Shown piece after piece: positions 8,832-16,260 of a stretch of DNA of 64,000 nt. The position numbers were made by a program, and so were the translations under genes. The DNA is from Sphingobacteriales bacterium. GTDB lineage: Bacteria; Bacteroidota; Bacteroidia; Chitinophagales; LD1. Location of the stretch: NCBI GenBank assembly GCA_018262795.1, contig JADFDM010000005.1:124001-188000 (forward strand), read 5' to 3'. The first letter of the stretch is position 1, and every line of letters begins with the position of its first letter. The notes below the pieces were generated by a model that saw only the letters and a list, made by a program, of their open reading frames with translations, did not search any database and was not told the origin of the DNA.

Positions 8832-10186
8832 GTTTTGGGTAAAGTGAAATAGAAAGTAGTGCCGCGCCCTTCTTCGCTTTCAATCCAAATTCTACCGCGA
8901 TGAATATCTATAATCTTTTTACAGATAGCTAAACCGATGCCGGTTCCCTCATAATTTACTCGGCTATGAAGGCGCTTAAAGGCTTGAAATACCGTGCTGA
9001 AATATTCTTCAGAAATTCCTATTCCATTATCTCTTACATAAAACTGCACGTAACCATCTTCCACCTCACAACCGATTTCAATCACCGGAGTTTGACTATC
9101 ACTTCTATACTTAATAGCGTTTGAAATCAGATTCTGAAAAAGTTGTGTGAGCAATCTCCTATCACCGATTACGGATTCGAGTTCCATGATGTGAATTTTG
9201 GCCTCGCTGTCATAAATAGCTTTGGTCAGCACCGATTTAACTTCGGCAATCACCGTTTCAACCGATACTGTTTCCGAGGGCTTATCAATGATGTTCAACT
9301 TAGAGTAGGAGAGGATGTCGCTGATAAGTTGCTCCATTTGTCGAGTTCCCCGGCACACATGAGCCATGTAATCTTTGATGTCGTCATCGTTTAAACCCAG
9401 TCGTCTCAGTTCTCGTTGAATCAGTGTTACAAATCCGGATATAGTGCGCAAAGGTTCTTTGAGATCATGCGAAACGATATGCGCAAACTCTTTCAATTTT
9501 TCATTAGAAGTGCTCAGGTCTTGTGTGCGCTCTTCTACCATTTCTTCCAATTCCTCTTTCTGTTTAGCTAACCGTTGGGCAAAGTCTTCGTTCTGCTCGA
9601 TGATGGTATTCATGTATCCCAGCAGCCAAGTGCTGATGAATGCTAAAACAATGATGGCTACAAACACAGTAGCAAAATGTTCCCACACAAAAGCTCCCAT
9701 TTCGGGAATTGCTCTCAGATTAAAATAGAGGACTAACGAATGAGTAAACAAAATCAACACAAACATGACTCCGTAGAAATAGATGACACGATTTTCGCGA
9801 AAGAAGGAAATGATGAGAAAATAGATTCCGATAAGGGAAGCGCCATCCAAATAAATTCGGTAGCGTATAGCCGGATCGGTGCGATAAATATCGCAGAATA
9901 CGTTTTGCAGAATCACCATAAACAATACGGCAAAAGCCATTAGGTGGCCCGAGGCTTCAATGTACTTGTTTTTAAAAAGGAATAAGGAAACAACAATTCC
10001 CAACAGAGCCATTGCGCCACTGATGGTATAAAGAAGTCCCAATTGAAGAATTGCCTGGCTAATGAATACAATAGTAGAAACCGCCAAAGCGGAGAGAATG
10101 AAATAGAAAAGAAATGTAGCTTTCTTCTGCTCAAAAGCAGAGTCGGTTTTATATCCTGAAAGGAAGTAGTTTTTTACCAATTGCAT
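8786..10186 (-). CDS. Membrane sensor histidine kinase (orphan)
   Basis: Sensor kinase of 466 residues from the ATG at 10186 (MQLVKNYF). An ATG five codons upstream (10201) is in frame but lies inside the terminator hairpin of the neighbouring TonB receptor gene, so 10186 is preferred. The N-terminal half has about six membrane helices, ending with AIIVLAFISTWLLGYM. A coiled coil (QRLAKQKEELEEMVEERTQD) leads to the HisKA domain with the phosphorylated His in FAHIVSHDLKEPLRT. The ATPase domain shows NLISNAIKYR, DNGIGI and GTGIGLAICKKI. No response regulator is adjacent, so its partner is unknown, and no extracytoplasmic ligand domain is seen. The architecture resembles bacteriophytochrome-like kinases without the photosensory part. 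Confidence 0.88.
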   Translation of the reverse strand: MQLVKNYFLSGYKTDSAFEQKKATFLFYFILSALAVSTIVFISQAILQLGLLYTISGAMALLGIVVSLFLFKNKYIEASGHLMAFAVLFMVILQNVFCDIYRTDPAIRYRIYLDGASLIGIYFLIISFFRENRVIYFYGVMFVLILFTHSLVLYFNLRAIPEMGAFVWEHFATVFVAIIVLAFISTWLLGYMNTIIEQNEDFAQRLAKQKEELEEMVEERTQDLSTSNEKLKEFAHIVSHDLKEPLRTISGFVTLIQRELRRLGLNDDDIKDYMAHVCRGTRQMEQLISDILSYSKLNIIDKPSETVSVETVIAEVKSVLTKAIYDSEAKIHIMELESVIGDRRLLTQLFQNLISNAIKYRSDSQTPVIEIGCEVEDGYVQFYVRDNGIGISEEYFSTVFQAFKRLHSRVNYEGTGIGLAICKKIIDIHRGRIWIESEEGRGTTFYFTLPKTQTEHPAMYPVVHAA

Positions 10187-10191
10187 ACACG

Positions 10192-10224
10192 AAAAAACCA
10201 CCCGATGTGGCTACATGGGTGGTT
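10192..10224 (-). terminator. Rho-independent terminator of the TonB receptor gene
   Basis: On the minus strand AACCACCC and GGGTGGTT form the base of a hairpin, extended inward by ATGT/ACAT, and are followed by a run of six T. It lies just after the stop of the TonB receptor gene and immediately before the preferred start of the kinase gene, so it should separate their transcription. Confidence 0.82.
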
Positions 10225-10246
10225 TACGAAATAGTTGGCAAAATGT

Positions 10247-13099
10247 TTATTTCGACTCTGCTGTATGATTCTTCTTGCCGAAGTTATCGAAGTCGAAAGT
10301 CCAGCCGATGTAATACAATGCGCCAATTTTAGGCGAGCCGACAGCTTCTACGTGCATGTTGTTATAAATATTGGAGCCACCAATTCGGATGGTGGAATAA
10401 GCTTTTTCAATTTCATAAGAAATCTGCATATCCAGCGTGTTGAAAGCCGGCACAGTTCCATCTCCAAACGGACTCTGCCACTCGAAGGACTGAGGTACTA
10501 TTTTAAGGTTAGCGCTAAAGCCGAGTCCTTTCCAAACTCTGCTGGCGTTTAAACCTATGTTCAGTTTATGACGCGGAGTATTAAATCCTGAAAGGATAGT
10601 CGCTCCGGCATTCTTCAGATTAGAGTCATCCAAATCGGCATAAGTATAGTTGACATAAGGAGTAATTCCATGACCCACATAGTATGATACACTCACGGCC
10701 ACTCCCCAAGAAGGAACAGCACTGGGCGAGTTTACCCACATTTGATACACCTTGTAAGATTCATTGGTGTTGAGAGAATCATTCAGCGCAATTTCATCAT
10801 ACGCTGTTTGATACGCAGCAGAACCCTTATCAGCATTGGCATCACCGGCATTGGTGCGCACTACGCGCTGAAAGCCGATGAAGTTTTTGTAAATGCTGTA
10901 ATAAGCTGAGAGGTCAATGAATACTTTTTTGGCAATTTCGGTTCTGTAACCAAAATCAACACTCAATACACTCTCCGGCTTTAGTGGGGCGAGCGTAGTT
11001 GATTTCAGGATGTCAATACCCGACTTATCGTCAACCGTTCCGGGGGTGTTGTAATAGTCTAAAGTAGATTCTCTGGTAAACAAGTTGGAATATCCATTGC
11101 GGTTACCCACCAATAGCAACTTGCCAATATCCAGATACAGGTAAAGGTCTTGCAAGGTTGGATTGCGGAAAGCAGAGGTGACTGAAGCGCGAAAAGTATG
11201 ATCGCTTTTCTTTGCGTTGTAGGTATAAACCAAAGCTCCTCGTGGAGAAACCTGCGCTTTAAAGTTGGAGTTTTTATCAACCCGGATGGAGCCGATGATT
11301 TTAAAATGATCGTTGAACAATCTTTTAGTTGCTTGCAGATAAGCGCCCACTTCATGCACTCGCAATTTGATGCCGGCTGAATCTTCAAAGATTGTTCCTT
11401 TAGAGTTGGGCAGGTAAATTCTATAAGAAGCACCGGTGATAATTTCTAACCACTTTACAAAGTCCCAGTTGTATTGCCCTTCAACATGCATCATGGCAGA
11501 CTTGTCGTAAAACTTGGTTCCGTCCAATGAGTTAGCGTCTTTTATTAGCATGTTAAAGGTGTCTTTAAACTGTTGTGAGCCGACCGGATACCATGCGCTG
11601 GCAGCCGCAGCAAATGCCTGACGGCTGGCTTCGTCAATCTGCCCTTGCGTAATACAATCGGCACAGAAATCGGTCATAGAATCAATTGCATCGAAATAAG
11701 CAGTAGAGAAATTAGAAACATAATCAGGCACAGCGGCTCTCGAAACATAAGCTCCGGTGAGGCCAATGTTGTAAGAGTTTCCGGCACTCTCTACAGCGGC
11801 ATAAGCGCGCACCACAAAATTCTTTCCCTTTACTTCGATTTTTGGTTGGTGAAAGGTAAAGTCCTTGATTTGATAGCGGGCGGTGGCTTGATAAACGCTG
11901 GTTCCGTAACCGAATTTATATACTCCCGTCAATTCAATATCATTCTTAAAACGGTAGTGCAATTCTGTAGCAAACTTTAAACTCTTAGCGTTGTAATCTG
12001 CCAAATCCTTCTCCATATAACCGGGGGCATGTACCCATAAGTGACCGTCAGAGGCAGAGGTGTCGAACTTGCTGGCAATGGGGTTAAAGTCTAACCAAGC
12101 ATTCAACTTTACATACTTATCGTGGTCTTCGGGAGTTACCTCACAGGTAGGGCAGTAAGGGTCGTATTGCTTTTCGCGAAGGATAGAGTTTAGGTTCACA
12201 TCTGCATCAATGTTTCCATAGCGATTTAATTTCGGATCATTCGCTACCCAGTCATTCATCTGCATATATTCTCCGGTAAACTTGAAGCCAAAGCGATCGT
12301 CTTTTCCGAAAGTATTAGCATAGCGAATTTGCCCGTCAAAATAAGGCCCCGGGTTGGTGGTTGCTCCGCCTTTGAGTTGTAAGGAAAGCCCCTTTGAATC
12401 ATATGGACTTTTACTAGTCATAGAAACTACCCCTTGCATGGCATTGGCTCCGTAAAGAGCCGAGGCAGCACCTGAAATAATTTCAACACTCTCTAAATCC
12501 AAATCGTTAGCTCCGACCATGTTTCCTACGGGAAAGTTTAAGCCCGGAGCTTCGTTATCTACGCCATCAATAAACTGCTTGGTGCGCAGTGAGCGGGTAT
12601 CGCTAAATCCGCGAAGGTTGATGACTTTGAAGCCGGCCGAACTGGTCACAATATCAATTCCTTTATAGTTGCCGATGCTCTGATAAAAATCTCCGGAGGC
12701 GGCAGATTTAATTTCGCGCGATGTCATTTTTTCAATTTGCAGCGGAGCCTCTTTAATAGATTCTGCTACTCTGGAGGAAGTGACCACCACTTCTCCGCCC
12801 GGAATAAAAGCTGTTTCGAGGGCTACATTGAAAGTAGTATTACTTCCAATGCTTACATCGCGCGGAGAGTACCCCACGTAAGATATGGTGAGTGTTTTTG
12901 ACCCCGGAGGAACCGACAAAGAAAATTTTCCATCGACATCGGTAACCGTTCCATTTTGAGTTCCTTTCACTATCACAGTAGCCCCAATCATGGCTTCTTT
13001 GGTAGAGGCATCAGTTATTTTTCCGGTAATAGTTTTATTTTGAGAAAACGCGGATAAGGAGATTACAACGAATGTAATGAGGGTAAAAATTTGTTTCAT
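10247..13099 (-). CDS. TonB-dependent receptor with carboxypeptidase-regulatory-like domain
   Basis: Outer-membrane receptor of 950 residues. A signal peptide covers about residues 1-19 (ending SAFSQ). A CarboxypepD_reg-like domain follows at about 21-100 (KTITGKITDASTKEAMIGA, SYVGYSPRDV), as in Bacteroidetes SusC-type receptors. The plug domain lies at about 115-235, with SVEIISGAASALYGANAM and GVVSMTSK; the remainder forms the beta barrel. The substrate is unknown: no SusD partner, siderophore or vitamin gene is adjacent, and the barrel is shorter than in typical SusC proteins. Four Cys in two CxxC pairs (CPTC, CADC) lie in predicted extracellular loops. It is a single-gene unit with a promoter-like sequence upstream and a strong terminator downstream. 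Confidence 0.92.
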   Translation of the reverse strand: MKQIFTLITFVVISLSAFSQNKTITGKITDASTKEAMIGATVIVKGTQNGTVTDVDGKFSLSVPPGSKTLTISYVGYSPRDVSIGSNTTFNVALETAFIPGGEVVVTSSRVAESIKEAPLQIEKMTSREIKSAASGDFYQSIGNYKGIDIVTSSAGFKVINLRGFSDTRSLRTKQFIDGVDNEAPGLNFPVGNMVGANDLDLESVEIISGAASALYGANAMQGVVSMTSKSPYDSKGLSLQLKGGATTNPGPYFDGQIRYANTFGKDDRFGFKFTGEYMQMNDWVANDPKLNRYGNIDADVNLNSILREKQYDPYCPTCEVTPEDHDKYVKLNAWLDFNPIASKFDTSASDGHLWVHAPGYMEKDLADYNAKSLKFATELHYRFKNDIELTGVYKFGYGTSVYQATARYQIKDFTFHQPKIEVKGKNFVVRAYAAVESAGNSYNIGLTGAYVSRAAVPDYVSNFSTAYFDAIDSMTDFCADCITQGQIDEASRQAFAAAASAWYPVGSQQFKDTFNMLIKDANSLDGTKFYDKSAMMHVEGQYNWDFVKWLEIITGASYRIYLPNSKGTIFEDSAGIKLRVHEVGAYLQATKRLFNDHFKIIGSIRVDKNSNFKAQVSPRGALVYTYNAKKSDHTFRASVTSAFRNPTLQDLYLYLDIGKLLLVGNRNGYSNLFTRESTLDYYNTPGTVDDKSGIDILKSTTLAPLKPESVLSVDFGYRTEIAKKVFIDLSAYYSIYKNFIGFQRVVRTNAGDANADKGSAAYQTAYDEIALNDSLNTNESYKVYQMWVNSPSAVPSWGVAVSVSYYVGHGITPYVNYTYADLDDSNLKNAGATILSGFNTPRHKLNIGLNASRVWKGLGFSANLKIVPQSFEWQSPFGDGTVPAFNTLDMQISYEIEKAYSTIRIGGSNIYNNMHVEAVGSPKIGALYYIGWTFDFDNFGKKNHTAESK

Positions 13100-13139
13100 T
13101 TAACAGTGGAGATTACTTAACAATTTTTTAAGGCGGAAT

Positions 13140-13169
13140 CGAAGATAAGAAAATATGCTTTCCACCAAA
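13140..13169 (-). promoter_or_regulatory. Candidate promoter of the TonB receptor gene
   Basis: Reading the minus strand, TTTG is followed after 18 bases by TATCTTCG, one mismatch from the -7 consensus TAnnTTTG at the spacing known for Bacteroidetes promoters. It would give a leader of about 35 bases before the ATG at 13099. Confidence 0.55.
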
Positions 13170-13209
13170 TTTTGACTGATAAATTATAGAGGAAAAGACG
13201 AGAGGGAAA

Positions 13210-13243
13210 AGATAAGACAATAGATAAGAGACAAGAGATAAGA
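13210..13243. repeat. Purine-rich short repeats (AGATAAGA x3)
   Basis: AGATAAGA occurs at 13210, 13222 and 13236 within a purine-rich stretch between the TonB receptor promoter and recO. No gene is seen in the whole 13100-13370 gap. The purpose is unknown; it may be simple-sequence drift. Confidence 0.45.
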
Positions 13244-13249
13244 ATCAAG

Positions 13250-13268
13250 TGTAAGCACCCCGTTTTTA
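13250..13268. repeat. Copy 1 of TGTAAGCACCCC-nTTTTTA dispersed repeat
   Basis: TGTAAGCACCCC followed by GTTTTTA. The same sequence with one changed base recurs at 42439-42457. It may be the relic of an insertion-sequence end, as many IS termini begin with TGT, but no transposase is beside it here. Confidence 0.4.
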
Positions 13269-13370
13269 AAGTAGCCATTCACTTATAGATTGGCGAGAAT
13301 ACCAACCACGCGGAAAGCCATCGGGAACAATTAACGATTAATCAATAACGATTCCCTCTCCCCCTTCGCA

Positions 13371-14093
13371 TTAGTGTAAAATCTCTTCCAAAATTTCGGG
13401 CGATCTTAAATTAAAGTTCTCGATATGAAGCTGATAAAATTTAATCAGGCTGGCCAGCATTTGTTTTCTATCTGCGCGGAGAGGTAGCACAGTGTCGCGA
13501 CCAAATAAGTGGGCTTCCATTAAATTGTGTAGCAGCTTGCTCTCTGCGCTGCTCAGGGTATAAGTCGGATGCAGGCTCTTCGAAACAAAAACGCCTTCCT
13601 GCATTTCAAAATAAGGCTCTGCCTCAGAAAAATTGCGGTGTGGCGCAAAGCCCAGATACTGCGACAGGTGAAGCATAAAAAGCAAATGAAAATCGGCATG
13701 GAGTTTTTCTGCTGTATCTAATTGCAGCAACACCGAATAAAGAAACTCAAACAGATCTTCGTTCGGCTCCGGCTCGCGCACCGTTTTGGTAATCACTTCG
13801 AGCAGAAACACCGCCATAGTAGATTTCAGCGTGTCGAAGGGAAGGGAATGATAATTATACTCGCGGCTAAACTCTTTTGCAAACTGCATGTTGCGGTGCT
13901 CGCGATAGTTCACCTCCATTTGCAACAAGGTGAGCGGCTGCATTAAACTGGCTTTTGATTTTGCTTTAGCTGAGCGCACTCCCTTCACGATAAAGGTGAG
14001 CAGGCCAAACTTTTCGGTGTAGATTTTAGCGATTACACTGGTTTCGGAATATTTTATGGTGTGGAGGACAATTCCTTTAGTTTTGTGATACAT
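13371..14093 (-). CDS. recO: DNA repair protein RecO
   Basis: RecO, 240 residues, helps load RecA onto SSB-coated DNA in the RecFOR pathway. The N-terminal OB-fold region shows the family signature KTKGIVLHTIKYSETSVI and FGLLTFIVKGVRSAKAKSK. The helical C-terminal domain follows with FLLEVITKTVREPEPNEDLF and LHLSQYLGFAPHRN. The zinc-binding cysteines found in many RecO proteins are absent. It is divergently arranged with the YfhO-like gene, only 13 bases away, so each promoter must lie inside the other gene's 5' end. Confidence 0.92.
   Translation of the reverse strand: MYHKTKGIVLHTIKYSETSVIAKIYTEKFGLLTFIVKGVRSAKAKSKASLMQPLTLLQMEVNYREHRNMQFAKEFSREYNYHSLPFDTLKSTMAVFLLEVITKTVREPEPNEDLFEFLYSVLLQLDTAEKLHADFHLLFMLHLSQYLGFAPHRNFSEAEPYFEMQEGVFVSKSLHPTYTLSSAESKLLHNLMEAHLFGRDTVLPLRADRKQMLASLIKFYQLHIENFNLRSPEILEEILH
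14078..14085 (+). promoter_or_regulatory. -7 box for the YfhO-like gene, inside recO
   Basis: TAGTTTTG matches TAnnTTTG exactly and lies 22 bases before the GTG start at 14107, within the first codons of the opposite-strand recO gene. Confidence 0.45.
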
Positions 14094-14106
14094 ATCTTGA
14101 ATCTAC

Positions 14107-16260
14107 GTGCTGAAACGACTCTCCGGAAAACTCCCTTCAATATTACTCATTTTGCTTGTTCCGGTAATTGCCTTTTGGCAGGTTTCATTTTTCGCTTATT
14201 GCATGAAATGGGATATGATGGATTTCTTTTTTCCCATGCGGCACTTTTTGAGTGAGTGCCTACAACATCACATTCTGCCGCTTTGGTGCCCTTACGTGTT
14301 TTTGGGCAATCCGTTTTATGCCGATCCGCAGTCGGGGTTATGGTATCTTGTAGATGTGATGATTGCCGCCACAGTAGGATATAATATTTACACGGTTCAG
14401 GCTGAGTTTATTTTTCATCTGCTCCTTGCCGCCTTTGGTTTTTATAAACTGATGTGCACGCTACGCCTGCCGGAAAAATCTGCCGCAGTGGTGGCGGCCT
14501 TGTTTCCCCTCACCGGTTTTTTTGTAGCACACGCATCGCATCCTGCCTTTATCGTGAGTTTGGCATGGATGCCGCTCACCTTTCATCTTTTTATACGGGG
14601 GATGGAAGAAAAGCGAATCTCCAAATTCTTACTCTCCGGCCTCACTCTTTCGCTTTGCCTCACCGGGGGTTATGTGGCATTTGCTGTGTTAAGCGGATAC
14701 GCTTTGTTGGCGATCTACATTTACTTTCAGTATAAGCACCGAAAGGATACCGGCTATTTCCTCCAAACTACTTTGTACAGCTTCCTTGCGCTAATCGTCA
14801 CGGTTGCGCTTAGCTCTGCTTATCTCTTTTCATTGTTGGAGGCATTGCCTTCTTTGAAACGAGCCGAAGGCCTTAGTGTAGCAGTAGTGAATGTAAACTC
14901 CTTTTCGCCACAAAGTCTTCTCACGCTGTTGCTGCCTTTTGCGGGCGATGCACACCATGCATTTTTTGAAACCGATGTGACCATGCGCAACATCTACATG
15001 GGCTTTCTTCTATTTCCATTGTTATTGATAGGGGTGCTTTGGGGGAACAGAAAAAGAAATCTGGCTTTATTCGCTATTGGCCTGTTTTGTTTATCCATCG
15101 CCTTGGGGAAATATCTTCCGGTGCGCGAATGGCTCTATTACACCGTTCCCTTTATGAAGTTGTTCCGGCATCCGGCCATCTTTCGCGTATTTACCATTAG
15201 CAGCTTTTTGCTGATAGCGGCCGATGGCTTAGGGATTTTATTTCAGAGTGATTCCTTGAAGCAAAAGAAGATTTTGATTTTAACGCTACTGGGGGAGTTG
15301 TTAGTAATCATAGCAGTAGCAGCGGTGGCGCTGCGGCATACAGGGATGAGTTTTTCGTTCCCCGATTTCGTTTCAGTTCAAAGTGTATCTGACTTTAATC
15401 ATCAGGGGAGCCTGTCAAGTCATATTCTGGTGCAGGCGATTATCCAGGGTATAATGATTGCTCTTTCTCTTGCCGTTTTTTCAATAGTAAAGCGAAAGAA
15501 ACTTGCTCTTTTTGTTGCTGCTTTTTGGTTGTTAGATATGTTGATTGCTACCCAGATGAATGTTCCGGGCACGGTCATTTCTACAGTGCCGGCATCAGAG
15601 TTCAACAAGAAATGTAATCAGTTGCCAAAGGGATTTCCGGTGCCCGGCAATGCCGCTATAGAAACATATAACCAGTACGGTGGCAAAGCATTAGAGCCGC
15701 TGGTGTACAACGCCAGCATGTTGCGAAAAGAACCTTGCTCCGATGGGTTTAATCCGTTTTATCTAAAGCAGTTTGCTAATTTCTCCAACTCTCCTTTGGC
15801 AAACAAAACGCTAAAGCACTCTATGGCATTTGTGTCTGACGACCTGAAGCCGCTATCGCAATTAGAAGAGGATTTGAAGAGTGGAACAGTGGACAGCAAT
15901 TCCCTTTACACCGACCAAGCAATTCCGGCAACTGTTGCGGGAAATGTAATTAGCAAAGTATCGGTACAGACCTTTGAGCCGGGAAATGTGGTGGTTGAAA
16001 CAGAAACGGATAAGCCCGCATTTCTAACGCTGTTACAATCTAACTATCCGGGATGGAGCGCTGCGATAGATGGCTTAGCTGCCCCTATCATGACTACTAA
16101 CTACACCTTTATGACTATTGCTTTGCCGCGGGGAAAGCATCAGGTTAGTTTTGTATTTTCTCCTCCGCATTTTTACAGCGTTGCGGGATTGCAATTATTC
16201 AGTTATGTAGCAATGGGCTTTGCGCTTATCCTTCTGAGAAGAAGAGAGCGAGTGAATTAA
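14107..16260 (+). CDS. YfhO-like polytopic membrane protein
   Basis: Integral membrane protein of 717 residues with about a dozen hydrophobic helices and a C-terminal extracytoplasmic domain before the last helix. That domain (LTLLQSNYPGWSAAIDG, TFMTIALPRGKHQVSFVF) is the mark of the bacterial YfhO family. YfhO-type proteins are thought to be GT-C-like glycosyltransferases using lipid-linked sugars; the B. subtilis member acts in lipoteichoic acid glycosylation. The substrate in Bacteroidetes, which lack that polymer, is unknown. The start is GTG at 14107, with no better ATG in frame before the first helix. Its stop overlaps by four bases the convergent porZ gene. Confidence 0.82.
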   Translation: MLKRLSGKLPSILLILLVPVIAFWQVSFFAYCMKWDMMDFFFPMRHFLSECLQHHILPLWCPYVFLGNPFYADPQSGLWYLVDVMIAATVGYNIYTVQAEFIFHLLLAAFGFYKLMCTLRLPEKSAAVVAALFPLTGFFVAHASHPAFIVSLAWMPLTFHLFIRGMEEKRISKFLLSGLTLSLCLTGGYVAFAVLSGYALLAIYIYFQYKHRKDTGYFLQTTLYSFLALIVTVALSSAYLFSLLEALPSLKRAEGLSVAVVNVNSFSPQSLLTLLLPFAGDAHHAFFETDVTMRNIYMGFLLFPLLLIGVLWGNRKRNLALFAIGLFCLSIALGKYLPVREWLYYTVPFMKLFRHPAIFRVFTISSFLLIAADGLGILFQSDSLKQKKILILTLLGELLVIIAVAAVALRHTGMSFSFPDFVSVQSVSDFNHQGSLSSHILVQAIIQGIMIALSLAVFSIVKRKKLALFVAAFWLLDMLIATQMNVPGTVISTVPASEFNKKCNQLPKGFPVPGNAAIETYNQYGGKALEPLVYNASMLRKEPCSDGFNPFYLKQFANFSNSPLANKTLKHSMAFVSDDLKPLSQLEEDLKSGTVDSNSLYTDQAIPATVAGNVISKVSVQTFEPGNVVVETETDKPAFLTLLQSNYPGWSAAIDGLAAPIMTTNYTFMTIALPRGKHQVSFVFSPPHFYSVAGLQLFSYVAMGFALILLRRRERVN

